DNA from: Alphaproteobacteria bacterium
Lineage (GTDB): Bacteria > Pseudomonadota > Alphaproteobacteria > Micavibrionales > Micavibrionaceae
Assembly: GCA_023301785.1 (NCBI GenBank)
Contig: JALZUF010000235.1
Coordinates: 1-21,790 of the forward strand
Reading direction: 5' to 3'
DNA: 21,790 nt
Positions 1 through 8,120 of the stretch are shown in pieces. The position numbers were made by a program, and so were the translations under genes. Each line of letters opens with the position of its first letter. Within the stretch, counting starts at the first letter, position 1. Under the pieces are notes generated by a model, which had not been told where the DNA came from, did not search any database, and was given only the letters and a program-made list of their open reading frames with translations.

Positions 1-47
1 AGATGGCATCAGGCGACAACTCCCCCCTTGATGACTGGATTGAATAG
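1..47 (+). CDS. 3' end of an upstream gene (partial)
   Basis: The frame running into the window from the left stays open and ends with TAG at 45-47. The last residues visible read MASGDNSPLDDWIE. The acidic, Trp-containing tail looks like a normal protein C-terminus, and a -35-like TTGACA follows four bases later, as expected at a gene boundary. Only about 15 codons are visible, so the product cannot be named and the frame could be chance. Confidence 0.4.
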   Translation, partial: MASGDNSPLDDWIE

Positions 48-50
48 CCG

Positions 51-79
51 TTGACATAACCTAAAACTTCTTTTACCGT
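51..79 (+). promoter_or_regulatory. Candidate sigma-70 promoter for the 717-residue protein gene
   Basis: A perfect TTGACA at 51-56 is followed by a 17-base spacer and a weak -10 (TACCGT, 74-79). The start codon of the next gene is at 113. The extended form TTGACATAA recurs in front of two other genes in this window (7550 and, on the minus strand, 9309), which supports a shared promoter type. Confidence 0.5.
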
Positions 80-112
80 TTCTTCTTCAATACGTAAAAA
101 GAAAGTAACGCT

Positions 113-2266
113 ATGTCAGTTGATCCAAACCACCATCGCTTAAGAACAAACTTACTCAAAGCTGGTATTGTCTTAGAAAGAAACGCAGATGAATTAGCGC
201 GTGACCTTTTAAAACACATGGCAGATAGCGCAAAAAGAAATCCAAACCATCCCGTTTGGAATATTACGAAAACAATAGAATCTATTGGTCAACCAATTCT
301 AGGCAAAAACAAGAAAGGTCAGCGGGAAGTTGTCAGAGACGCGTGGGGTCGTGACGCTGTAATTGATGCTATAAAAAATGACTACTATATTTTATTAGGA
401 CACCACAATGTAAGTACCGCTACTCACACACCTGCCTTTTATAAGTCAGAAAATTTGATTGTAAATCGGCCAGTACAGACTGATGCCCCTGCGGACAAAC
501 AAACAGCAAGTAATGGTAAGATGTCACCCACAGATGTTAGAGCAAGAGCGATTCAAGATTTAGTTACACTTGAAGTTATTAGCGTTACCAACGGCATCAG
601 CCAACAAGATAGATCCTTGGCAGGAGAACTAATTGAGAAAATTGGTGAAAAATATCAAAGTGCGCCGAATAGTTCAGTTTGGAATTTACAAGAGCATTTT
701 GATGCCCTGCTCGAAAAAAGATTAGAACAAGACCCTAATTTTGAAACAGCCGCGCTCATCCAAGAAATTAGAGCCAATACGTCATTGATGATTGTTATTC
801 CAACACCTAATCCTAAACTTGAAACAACAAGGAATTGGAACGCACAGGAGGGGGCAACGAATGTTGATATATCCTCATTTCGTGGTAGCTCTTCTAAACC
901 GCGCGCTCACGTAGCGCCATCAGCAGCAGGAGTATCTTCATCTTCAGGAAACAGGCCATCACTGAAACCAAGAAGAATTGAGCCATTACCTGATCGTATA
1001 CAAAAAGAACTTGAAGCAGAAAGATCTGCGGCTTTAGCTGAACAAACTAACAACACTTTAGGAGCGTCAGAACAAAACACAGAAGCTACTGTTCCAAAAA
1101 CAGCAGCAGATCAATCAGATATCACAAACAACGAAGGAGGCAACACGAACACGAATACGCCACCGCCAACCAATCCTGTAAACGATAATTCTGAAACACC
1201 ACAACAACCAAACGCAAAAACAGAAATTCCTATCGAAGCTTTTGAAGCAACAAAAGATTTAGCAAAGCATATTGAAGAGGTGTTTCGTAAGGCAACTTTA
1301 GAGGAAACAGGAAAAGCAAGAAATCCAACTCCTAACGATAAAACTACTAATAGTTATAAAGGAATAAGTTGGGGAACTGTGATTGGTCAAATATCAAAAA
1401 AATATAATATTTCACCTGCTCAGGTGATGTATATACATGGGTACGAGCAAAAAATTCACGCTAACAAAAAAGAAGCTGCTGATGATTTATTAAGACGTGT
1501 TGAAGAAGATAATAATCATGACCCCTCTTCTCTTGATGTAGACACTGAAGACGCTATGGGCACAAGCGATCCATCTAGCAACCATGACGAAGAGGCTTTG
1601 GATACCCCACCAATCGCCAATCTTGAAACTGCAGATTCTATTGTTAGGGTTGATGATATTGATACGGAAGATGCTTTTAGTGGATCAAAAGCTGTTGGTT
1701 ATGAGGAAGATGCACAACCGCCACCCTTTATGCACCCTGTGGTTCAACCTTCTGCAGCAGTAGACGAAACATCTACACCGGATGAGACACCTACAGAGAA
1801 TACAATCATTGCCCTGCCAGAGCAGCCCGGCTATAGAAATGGATCGAATGGGTCAAATAGCGCATCTCATGGGCCAATCGAAAACGTTTCTTTTGAAGCG
1901 GAAATAGTGCCATCCTTAAAAGTTGATGGTATCATTGATGCTGGGCGTTTAATGCTCGCTAGCTTTGATAAAGCGAGGCAAGACTTAGTGCCTAAATATT
2001 CAGACACTCCATCCAGCAACATAGTTGGTAATTTAACTATCCCAGAAGTTGCACAAAGTTTTGAAAACAGACAAGTATCAGGACTGACAAACTTATTTGG
2101 TGAAGAGTCTGCCGCACAAATCAAAACTTATGACGATTTCTTAGGTGCTATCGGATTAATCAACGAAGACAACTCATTTGAATTCGCTGCTTCTTCGTCT
2201 ACGCCAGACACTAACAGTGTTGCGGCTAGATCCTCAAATGGAAATGGACGTCACTTAGGCCGCTAA
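113..2266 (+). CDS. Large low-complexity Asn/Ser/Thr/Glu-rich protein with degenerate repeated modules, function unknown
   Basis: This 717-residue soluble protein has no signal peptide or membrane segment. It alternates helical modules with low-complexity linkers. Modules at about residues 25-60, 165-205 and 605-665 share a pattern: an amphipathic helix, then a Pro/Asn/Ser-rich turn, then a hydrophobic-Asn-hydrophobic step (PVWNI, SVWNL, IVGNL) leading into a second helix. A fourth, more divergent module may lie at 380-435. Linkers at 240-370 and 465-600 are rich in Asn, Thr, Pro, Ser and acidic residues. A short acidic motif occurs twice (DVDTEDAMGTS at 475-485, DIDTEDAFSGS at 515-525). The start at 113 has only a weak AG-rich ribosome site (GAAAG). 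The 3' end overlaps acnA by 12 bases tail to tail. I do not recognise a family. A scaffold or secreted effector-like role is possible, but nothing in the sequence proves it. Confidence 0.85.
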   Translation: MSVDPNHHRLRTNLLKAGIVLERNADELARDLLKHMADSAKRNPNHPVWNITKTIESIGQPILGKNKKGQREVVRDAWGRDAVIDAIKNDYYILLGHHNVSTATHTPAFYKSENLIVNRPVQTDAPADKQTASNGKMSPTDVRARAIQDLVTLEVISVTNGISQQDRSLAGELIEKIGEKYQSAPNSSVWNLQEHFDALLEKRLEQDPNFETAALIQEIRANTSLMIVIPTPNPKLETTRNWNAQEGATNVDISSFRGSSSKPRAHVAPSAAGVSSSSGNRPSLKPRRIEPLPDRIQKELEAERSAALAEQTNNTLGASEQNTEATVPKTAADQSDITNNEGGNTNTNTPPPTNPVNDNSETPQQPNAKTEIPIEAFEATKDLAKHIEEVFRKATLEETGKARNPTPNDKTTNSYKGISWGTVIGQISKKYNISPAQVMYIHGYEQKIHANKKEAADDLLRRVEEDNNHDPSSLDVDTEDAMGTSDPSSNHDEEALDTPPIANLETADSIVRVDDIDTEDAFSGSKAVGYEEDAQPPPFMHPVVQPSAAVDETSTPDETPTENTIIALPEQPGYRNGSNGSNSASHGPIENVSFEAEIVPSLKVDGIIDAGRLMLASFDKARQDLVPKYSDTPSSNIVGNLTIPEVAQSFENRQVSGLTNLFGEESAAQIKTYDDFLGAIGLINEDNSFEFAASSSTPDTNSVAARSSNGNGRHLGR

Positions 2267-4921
2267 GTCGCGTAATACGTAATGAAGAATACCACCGTTT
2301 TTGTAATATTCGACTTCGTCCAATGTATCAATACGTGCCATTAATGTTACCTCTTGGGTGTCACCATTTTCACGTGTAATTTTCAACGTCACATCTTGCT
2401 TTGGTTTAAAGCTATCGCCCGCAATCCCGCTTAGGTCAAACGTTTCAGAGCCATCTAGATTTAAGCTTTCACGTGTCACACCATCTTTAAACTGTAACGG
2501 TAAAACACCCATACCAATAAGGTTAGAGCGGTGAATACGCTCAAAGCTTTCCGCAACAACCGTGCCGACACCCAGCAACCTTGTGCCTTTAGCCGCCCAA
2601 TCACGTGATGATCCAGTACCATATTCTTTACCCGCGATCACAACCAATGGTGTCTTATCTTCTTGATAAGCCATAGCCGCATCATAGATGCTCATTTCTT
2701 CGCCTGTTGGAATATACTTTGTGTATCCCCCTTCAACATCATTCAACATGAGGTTCTTAATACGGACATTCGCAAATGTACCGCGCATCATAACTTCGTG
2801 ATTTCCACGGCGTGAGCCGAAGCTGTTAAAATCTTTTGGACCAATTTGATGAGAGCTTAGATACTCACCAGCAGGGCCTTCACGTTTAATCGCACCAGCA
2901 GGAGAAATATGGTCAGTCGTCACACTATCACCCAACAAAGCCAGCGCACGCGCACCTTTAACGTCTTCTAGTGCATCAACAGTCTTATCCATGCCATCAA
3001 AAAATGGTGGGTTTTTGACGTAGGTTGATCCCGCTTGCCAATCATAAGTTTGGGTTGCTTCTTCACTGCCAATCGCTTGCCATTCTTTTGTGCCTTTAAA
3101 CACATCGGCGTAACGCTCTGTAAACATTTGTGGTGTTAAACACGTTTCAACAGTCGAGCGAATTTCTTCGTTACTTGGCCAGATGTCTTTCATGTAAACA
3201 TCATTGCCGTCTTGGTCTTGACCCAACGGATCTTTATATAAATCAATGTTTAATGAGCCAGCCAGCGCATAAGCCACAACCAATGGTGGAGACGCTAAAT
3301 AGTTCGCCCGCACATGCGGCGAGATACGCCCTTCAAAGTTTCTGTTCCCTGATAAAACACCACAAACCGTCAAATCATCTTTTTCAATCGCGGCGCGAAT
3401 AGGATCAGCCAACGGTCCAGAATTTCCGATACAGGTTGTACAACCATAACCAACAAGGTTAAAGCCAAGCGCATCAAGATCATCTTGAAGGTTTGCTTTT
3501 TCAAGATATTCCGTCACAACTTGTGAGCCTGGTGCCAATGATGTCTTCACCCAAGGCTTCACTTTCAAACCCTTTGCCAATGCATTACGCGCCACCAAAC
3601 CGGCGGCCACCATAACATCAGGGTTTGATGTGTTCGTACATGATGTAATCGCGGCAATCACAACATGGCCGTCTGCCATTTGGTAATCTTCGCCTTCAAC
3701 CTCATGCGTTTTATCATTAACATCTAACTTAGAGAACGCGCTTGCCGCATCCGTTAACGCGATACGATCTTGCGGACGTTTCGGCCCAGCAATACTTGGT
3801 ACAACGTCTTGTAAATTCAGACTAAGTGTTTTTGTGAATTCAGGCTCATGCCCTTTTTCTCTCCACATACCTTGTTCTTTGGCATACGCCTCAACCACTT
3901 TTACGCGGTGTGCATCACGCCCTGTAAATTCTAGGTAGCGGATTGTTTCTTCATCAATCGGGAAGAAACCACATGTTGCACCATATTCAGGTGCCATGTT
4001 CGCAATCGTTGCGCGATCTGCTAGTGACAAGCTTTCAAGGCCATCACCATAAAATTCTACAAATTTACCAACAACGCCAAGCTCACGCAGCATCTGCACA
4101 ACAACCAACACAAGGTCAGTTGCGGTCGCGCCCTCTTTCAACGCACCATCAAGTTTAAAACCAACAACTTCAGGAATAAGCATGGATACAGGTTGCCCTA
4201 ACATGGCCGCCTCGGCCTCAATACCACCAACACCCCAACCCAAAATACCAAGGCCATTAATCATTGTAGTGTGCGAGTCTGTGCCGACAAGCGTATCAGG
4301 GTAGATAACATCTTTGCCATGTTGGTCTTGTTCCAACCAAACAGTTTGCCCCAAATATTCAAGGTTCACTTGGTGGCAGATTCCTGTACCCGGTGGCACA
4401 ACGCGGAAATTATCAAATGCGCCCTGCCCCCATTTTAGAAACTCATAACGTTCGCCATTACGTTCGAACTCGCGATCAACATTAATTTCAAACGCGCTAT
4501 CATTACCAAATGCATCAACCATTACGGAATGGTCAATCACAAGATCAACCGCTGATAACGGGTTAATTTTTTGAACATCGCCGCCAAGGTTTTTAATCGC
4601 TTCACGCATCGCGGCTAAATCAACCACAGCAGGAACGCCTGTGAAGTCTTGCAATAAAACACGCGCCGGTCGGTACGCAATTTCTTTGGTAGAGCTTTTG
4701 GTATCAAGCCAATCTTTAATCGCCTGAACATCATCTGTCATCACTGAACGGCCATCTTCATAACGAAGCAAGTTTTCAAGTAATACTTTCAACGAGAAAG
4801 GTAATTTGGAGATATCACCTATTTTCTCCGCTGCGGCTTTAAGGCTGAAATAATCGTATGATTTCCCATCTACTTCTAATGTTTTACGTGTTTTGAGAGT
4901 GTCTTGGCCTGTCTGTGTCAT
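2255..4921 (-). CDS. acnA: Aconitate hydratase A
   Basis: This 888-residue cytosolic enzyme interconverts citrate and isocitrate in the TCA cycle through a [4Fe-4S] cluster. The three cluster cysteines are visible: C428 in ITSCTNTSNP, and C494 and C497 in GYGCTTCIGNSGPL. The N-terminal part has the AcnA/IRP1-type substrate-site stretches (DLVIDHSVMVD at 127-137, LVGTDSHTTMINGLG at 211-225). The C-terminal swivel domain carries GDSVTTDHISPAG and the GTGSSRDWAAKG arginine-serine loop. Length matches the AcnA family, not AcnB. The ATG start has a GGA-type ribosome site a few bases upstream (ACGGATTCTTT). It is transcribed alone on the minus strand. Its stop interlocks with that of the convergent 717-residue gene. 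It precedes in metabolism the isocitrate dehydrogenase at 9318-10769. Confidence 0.98.
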   Translation of the reverse strand: MTQTGQDTLKTRKTLEVDGKSYDYFSLKAAAEKIGDISKLPFSLKVLLENLLRYEDGRSVMTDDVQAIKDWLDTKSSTKEIAYRPARVLLQDFTGVPAVVDLAAMREAIKNLGGDVQKINPLSAVDLVIDHSVMVDAFGNDSAFEINVDREFERNGERYEFLKWGQGAFDNFRVVPPGTGICHQVNLEYLGQTVWLEQDQHGKDVIYPDTLVGTDSHTTMINGLGILGWGVGGIEAEAAMLGQPVSMLIPEVVGFKLDGALKEGATATDLVLVVVQMLRELGVVGKFVEFYGDGLESLSLADRATIANMAPEYGATCGFFPIDEETIRYLEFTGRDAHRVKVVEAYAKEQGMWREKGHEPEFTKTLSLNLQDVVPSIAGPKRPQDRIALTDAASAFSKLDVNDKTHEVEGEDYQMADGHVVIAAITSCTNTSNPDVMVAAGLVARNALAKGLKVKPWVKTSLAPGSQVVTEYLEKANLQDDLDALGFNLVGYGCTTCIGNSGPLADPIRAAIEKDDLTVCGVLSGNRNFEGRISPHVRANYLASPPLVVAYALAGSLNIDLYKDPLGQDQDGNDVYMKDIWPSNEEIRSTVETCLTPQMFTERYADVFKGTKEWQAIGSEEATQTYDWQAGSTYVKNPPFFDGMDKTVDALEDVKGARALALLGDSVTTDHISPAGAIKREGPAGEYLSSHQIGPKDFNSFGSRRGNHEVMMRGTFANVRIKNLMLNDVEGGYTKYIPTGEEMSIYDAAMAYQEDKTPLVVIAGKEYGTGSSRDWAAKGTRLLGVGTVVAESFERIHRSNLIGMGVLPLQFKDGVTRESLNLDGSETFDLSGIAGDSFKPKQDVTLKITRENGDTQEVTLMARIDTLDEVEYYKNGGILHYVLRDLAA

Positions 4922-5050
4922 AAAGAATCCGTTTTGCTTAAAATGAAAATTTAGAAAAAGAGTTTAGCACAAAATATATTAAGCAAAAATAAATGCTTTA
5001 ATACGCCTGAAACCTTTGATTTTAAAATAAATTTCAAAAAATGTCTTATT

Positions 5051-5066
5051 TGACATATTTATGTCA
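5051..5066. promoter_or_regulatory. Perfect dyad, candidate operator upstream of acnA
   Basis: TGACATATTTATGTCA has two perfect 6-base arms around a 4-base AT centre, about 130 bases before the acnA start. The symmetry suits a dimeric regulator. On the minus strand the right arm reads GTGACATAA, close to the -35 type (TTGACATAA) used by other genes here, so the dyad could overlap the acnA promoter. The regulator is not identifiable from sequence. Confidence 0.35.
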
Positions 5067-5141
5067 CATTCGTATGAGATAGTGGTAGGGTAATAAAAAT
5101 AATCTATCTTAAATATAAATAATATCTCTATAAAAATCTCT

Positions 5142-5172
5142 AATCCGTCACTTTCCAACGAAGTGGCGGATT
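5142..5172 (-). terminator. Intrinsic terminator, likely for the minus-strand HExxH gene, possibly bidirectional
   Basis: A 12-base-pair stem (5142-5153 with 5161-5172, one G-U/A-C type mispair) encloses the 7-base loop TCCAACG. It lies about 50 bases past the stop of the minus-strand gene at 5223-5924. On the minus strand the stem is followed by AGAGATTTTTA; on the plus strand it is followed directly by TTTATTTTTATTTA, which is the better U-tract. It may therefore insulate in both directions, protecting acnA from read-through. Confidence 0.65.
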
Positions 5173-5222
5173 TATTTTTATTTAATGATTTCAATGACTT
5201 AAGCTTAATTTAGCGTCTTTTA

Positions 5223-5924
5223 TTATCTTCTTCTAGGCTTGTTACGGCTTTTACACTGAAAACCAATACTTTCATATTCTTCAAGACTATCAATGGCCTG
5301 TTGACGCCTTTGGCGTTCAATATTCATGTCATCATTCATATCAATAATCGCACGATGAACAATATTTTTCATATCTTCTTGGCGTTCTGCCATGCGGCGT
5401 TTCTTCATAGGCCCATAGGTAGAGCCGTATTGATCTATGATACCAGAGATCTTGCGCCCGATCACATTGATATATTTATTCACAATCAGCTGATCTTCGC
5501 GTACATGTTTGAACTCATGCGCCAAAATCGCGCTGTGCATACAGCCGCCCTCAGGAAATTCCTTAGCAATAAAGACCGTTGGCTCAACGTGAATTTCGAC
5601 ATCCACCGCCTTTAGGTACACACAGCCTAACTTAGCGCGATCATAAGTCTCATAGATAAAAGAAACCCTATTTTTCAACTGGATAGACCCGCTCATAAGA
5701 CCACTGACATTGGTTTTATGATGCGGTCCATAAGGAGAGATTGTATCAACATCAACGCTGTTTAACTGTGCTTTTGTCTTCGTAAAATCATATTTCACGT
5801 GTGATTTACTGGGCTTCACATTGATTTGGGGTGGTATTTTGCTTAGGCAGGTAATCTGCGCATGGGCGGGCATCGAAGACACCGCGAAGCACACAAATGC
5901 AAAGAAGAAGAGAAAATAACGCAA
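5223..5924 (-). CDS. Exported HExxH-motif protein, putative zinc metallopeptidase
   Basis: This 233-residue protein begins with a clear Sec signal peptide: a Phe-rich hydrophobic core and a likely signal peptidase I cut after PAHA (residues 19-22). The mature part contains HEFKH at 136-140 inside a helix that follows a Gly-Gly-Cys turn, which matches the HExxH zinc-binding and catalytic motif of metallopeptidases. The C-terminal third is highly charged and helical, with a basic tail (KSRNKPRRR). Three cysteines in the mature protein besides the one near the N-terminus could form disulfides in the periplasm. A third zinc ligand is not obvious. It is transcribed alone, divergent from the yggT-like gene 109 bases away. 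The exact family is not recognised; peptidase activity is inferred from the motif only. Confidence 0.8.
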   Translation of the reverse strand: MRYFLFFFAFVCFAVSSMPAHAQITCLSKIPPQINVKPSKSHVKYDFTKTKAQLNSVDVDTISPYGPHHKTNVSGLMSGSIQLKNRVSFIYETYDRAKLGCVYLKAVDVEIHVEPTVFIAKEFPEGGCMHSAILAHEFKHVREDQLIVNKYINVIGRKISGIIDQYGSTYGPMKKRRMAERQEDMKNIVHRAIIDMNDDMNIERQRRQQAIDSLEEYESIGFQCKSRNKPRRR

Positions 5925-5945
5925 AATCTAGCCTTTTTGATGGGT

Positions 5946-5974
5946 TTTACAAATTATTACAAACAAACTATTTA
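5946..5974 (+). promoter_or_regulatory. Possible promoter for the yggT-like/folD operon
   Basis: TTTACA at 5946-5951, a 17-base spacer and TATTTA at 5969-5974 (overlapping a TATATT at 5973-5978) lie about 60 bases before the first start codon. Both hexamers are imperfect and the whole 109-base divergent spacer is AT-rich, so this is a candidate only. Confidence 0.3.
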
Positions 5975-6033
5975 TATTCTAATGTCTATCAGTTACAAAA
6001 CTCTAAAGAAAACAAAATTATAAGGAAAATTCC

Positions 6034-6324
6034 ATGGTACTTATTGGACAAATTCTCATGCTGGCGCTTGATATCTTCTTTTGGATCATCATTGCACAAG
6101 TTGTCTTAAGCTGGCTTATCGCTTTTGATGTTATTAATATCCGCAATGCCAAAGCGCAACAGTTTATCCTTTTGCTCAATAAAGTGACCGATCCTGTTTT
6201 CAAACCGCTTCGTAAAATCATACCAGCGATTGCCGGTATTGATGTGACACCAATCATTGTGATTTTTGCGATTTCAATTTTACAGCGCGTCGTCGCCTCT
6301 TACTTCATTTACGGAGCGATGTAA
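6034..6324 (+). CDS. YggT-family integral membrane protein
   Basis: This 96-residue protein has the YggT layout: an N-terminal membrane helix (about residues 5-30, including WIIIAQVVLSWLIAFDVIN), a short basic loop with the family's PxFKPLRKIIP step (residues 54-64), and a second membrane helix (about 70-94). YggT proteins act in the inner membrane; roles in osmotic tolerance, cell division and thylakoid/FtsZ-related processes have been reported, with no agreed molecular function. An AAGGAAA ribosome site precedes the ATG. It forms an operon with folD, whose start lies three bases after the stop. In many alphaproteobacteria a YggU/DUF167 gene lies between these two; it is absent here. Confidence 0.92.
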   Translation: MVLIGQILMLALDIFFWIIIAQVVLSWLIAFDVINIRNAKAQQFILLLNKVTDPVFKPLRKIIPAIAGIDVTPIIVIFAISILQRVVASYFIYGAM

Positions 6325-6327
6325 TCC

Positions 6328-7194
6328 ATGAGCGCTCAGATTATCAATGGTAAAGAGATTGCCGCGAACTTACGTGAAACAATTAAAGCCGATGTTGAGA
6401 CATTAAAAGCCAATGGCACAGCTGTTGGTTTGGCTGTGATTTTGGTCGGCGATGATCCTGCCTCTCATGTTTATGTTGGAAGCAAGATCAAGGCGTGTGA
6501 AGCGGCAGGTATTAGCAGCATTGAGCGCCGCTTAGACGATAACGCAACAGAAGATGACGTGCGTAAAGTTATTGAAGCGTTAAATGCAGATGAAACTATT
6601 CATGGTATTTTATTACAGCTTCCCCTTCCCGCACATTTATCCGATGTTCAGGAAGGTTTAGTACAAACAATCCTACCTGAAAAAGACGTTGATGGCTTAA
6701 CGACCTTAAACGCAGGCAAGTTATTTTTAGGTCATGATGATGGCCTTGTGCCTTGCACGCCGCAAGGCTCACTCTTACTGATCAAAGAGATTGAACAAAA
6801 CCTAAGTGGTAAACACGCGGTTGTGATTGGTCGTTCGAACTTATTTGGTAAACCTATGGCGCAGTTACTCTTGCAAGAAAATTGTACTGTGACAATTGCC
6901 CATTCTCGTACAAAGAATATCGAAGACGTTTGTAAACAAGCCGATATCTTAGTTGCCGCCGTGGGGCGCGCCAAAATGGTCAAAGCCGATTGGGTTAAGG
7001 ACGGCGCGATTATTATTGATGTCGGTATTAACCGCCTGCCGCCTACCATTGAAGGTGGTAAATCTAAACTGGTTGGTGATGTAGATTTTGATGCCGTGCA
7101 AGATATTGCAAAAGCAATCACCCCCGTCCCTGGCGGCGTTGGTCCCATGACGATTGCGTGTTTATTGGCAAACACTGTGAAGGCAGCGCAATAG
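6328..7194 (+). CDS. folD: Bifunctional methylenetetrahydrofolate dehydrogenase / methenyltetrahydrofolate cyclohydrolase
   Basis: This 288-residue cytosolic enzyme oxidises 5,10-methylene-THF to methenyl-THF and hydrolyses that to 10-formyl-THF, feeding purine and formyl-Met-tRNA synthesis. Family signatures are complete: YVGSKIKACE at 49-58 with the catalytic Lys (K55, E. coli K56), LQLPLP at 97-102, KDVDGL around 119-124 with the catalytic Asp, PCTPQG at 142-147, the nucleotide-binding GRSNLFGKP at 168-176, and PVPGGVGPMT near the C-terminus. Length is typical. GGAG at 6313-6316, inside the end of the yggT-like gene, serves as ribosome site, so translation of the two genes is likely linked. 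Confidence 0.98.
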   Translation: MSAQIINGKEIAANLRETIKADVETLKANGTAVGLAVILVGDDPASHVYVGSKIKACEAAGISSIERRLDDNATEDDVRKVIEALNADETIHGILLQLPLPAHLSDVQEGLVQTILPEKDVDGLTTLNAGKLFLGHDDGLVPCTPQGSLLLIKEIEQNLSGKHAVVIGRSNLFGKPMAQLLLQENCTVTIAHSRTKNIEDVCKQADILVAAVGRAKMVKADWVKDGAIIIDVGINRLPPTIEGGKSKLVGDVDFDAVQDIAKAITPVPGGVGPMTIACLLANTVKAAQ

Positions 7195-7223
7195 GATATT
7201 AATACAACTTTTTAAAGGTCAGT

Positions 7224-7553
7224 ATGAAATACACTCTCAAACTTATAGCTATTTTGGTAGGCGCGGTATTTCTATCCCTTCTAAGCGTCAACGTAACAAA
7301 AATAGGGCCTGAGTATGAGCTTTACTGCAGTCTTGGAAAATCAGTAGATGGCATAGAAATAAATTGTCCTGAGAAGGTAATAAATGGGGGCTGGCCTGCG
7401 CCCTTCGTCTATGACACGCCCTTTGTCTCCGTCCAAAGAAGCCTAAGCTTCTTAGAAGATAGCTTTAGACTAATGCCGTTTATTGCGAACACTGCATTCT
7501 ATCTTGTAATAATATGTGCGTTTATAAAATTACTCCGTATAATAAAGCATTGA
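7224..7553 (+). CDS. Small two-helix membrane protein of unknown function
   Basis: This 109-residue protein has an N-terminal hydrophobic helix (about residues 4-25, possibly an uncleaved signal anchor), a central extracytoplasmic-looking segment with two cysteines (in YCSLG and INCPEK), and a C-terminal membrane helix (about 84-106) ending in a basic tail (LLRIIKH). The likely topology is both termini inside and the cysteine loop in the periplasm. AAAGG lies upstream of the ATG. It begins 29 bases after folD on the same strand and may be co-transcribed with it. I recognise no family. Confidence 0.75.
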   Translation: MKYTLKLIAILVGAVFLSLLSVNVTKIGPEYELYCSLGKSVDGIEINCPEKVINGGWPAPFVYDTPFVSVQRSLSFLEDSFRLMPFIANTAFYLVIICAFIKLLRIIKH

Positions 7554-7579
7554 CATAAACGTAAATTATTTGCGATACA
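7550..7579 (+). promoter_or_regulatory. Candidate sigma-70 promoter for the 168-residue protein gene
   Basis: TTGACA at 7550-7555 overlaps the stop codon of the preceding membrane protein gene. An 18-base spacer and GATACA (7574-7579) follow, 31 bases before the next start codon. The longer match TTGACATAA equals those at 51 and 9309. Confidence 0.5.
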
Positions 7580-7609
7580 AAGCCTTAGATTTTAACTAAG
7601 AGTTTCAAT

Positions 7610-8116
7610 ATGTCGAAAATAATTTTAATGCCGGATGTGCGCCTTGCCCCTATGTTGCGCGTTCACGTGAACGGATTGGTGGATGCCTTCAAAAATACAG
7701 CCTATGAACCGCTAGACGTAAGCGAATTACTATCCTTCTCAGATACATATCAAAGACAATTTGGCTTTGGGCTATATACGGTCTTTTCCGATAAAGGTGT
7801 CACTTTGGGATGTGCTGGTACAACGCATTGGACTGAGGAAGAAGCGTATGAAGGGGTTTTGGAATACCAAGTTGCTGTGAATACAAATGATCCAAAACTT
7901 CACGCGCAAATTGGTAAAGGCATTATACGTGAAACTTTCACTGAAAATTGTGAGCAAGCTTGGATTGTTCAAACAACTTTTGGAGCGCGTAGCGCGTTAA
8001 CCCGCGACATAGTTAAAGATATAGGTATGGCTGTTTTACCTGCAAAAATACGTCATGAAGGCCACGAACAACCATGTGCTGCTATTAACCGCGTCATGTG
8101 TATAGGAAAAAACTAA
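7610..8116 (+). CDS. Uncharacterised protein, possibly acetyltransferase-like
   Basis: This 168-residue soluble protein has no signal peptide or membrane helix. Its layout, N-terminal helices, then beta strands (YTVFSDKGVTLGCAGTTHW, LEYQVAVN), then a Gly-containing turn into a helix (AQIGKGIIRETF at about 95-106), resembles the GNAT acetyl-CoA fold. However, the canonical Q/R-x-x-G-x-G/A motif is imperfect, so the assignment is tentative. An AAGAG ribosome site precedes the ATG. It has its own candidate promoter. It ends four bases from the end of the convergent deaminase-like gene, so the two share a tail-to-tail boundary. Confidence 0.8.
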   Translation: MSKIILMPDVRLAPMLRVHVNGLVDAFKNTAYEPLDVSELLSFSDTYQRQFGFGLYTVFSDKGVTLGCAGTTHWTEEEAYEGVLEYQVAVNTNDPKLHAQIGKGIIRETFTENCEQAWIVQTTFGARSALTRDIVKDIGMAVLPAKIRHEGHEQPCAAINRVMCIGKN

Positions 8117-8120
8117 ATAC

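Larger units (their letters stand above)
4922..5222. other. AT-rich intergenic region upstream of acnA
   Basis: This 301-base stretch has no convincing gene. It should contain the acnA promoter on the minus strand. I see a 16-base dyad at 5051-5066 and a strong hairpin at 5142-5172, listed separately. A 71-codon minus-strand frame here (4979-5194) is AT-driven, Lys/Ile/Phe-rich, and covers the hairpin, so it is not called as a gene. Confidence 0.7.

Noticed and set aside
4979..5194. 71-codon minus-strand open frame between acnA and the HExxH gene
   Set aside because: Composition is AT-driven (Lys, Ile, Phe), no good ribosome site, and it covers a strong terminator hairpin.
5199..5208. 10-base palindrome TTAAGCTTAA near the end of the HExxH gene
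   Set aside because: Too short and AT-rich to separate from chance; no promoter next to it.
5301..5615. 104-codon plus-strand frame opposite the HExxH gene
   Set aside because: Antisense shadow; the opposite frame has a clean signal peptide and HExxH motif.
6732..7175. 147-codon minus-strand frame opposite folD
   Set aside because: It lies wholly within a well-supported gene and has no family features.
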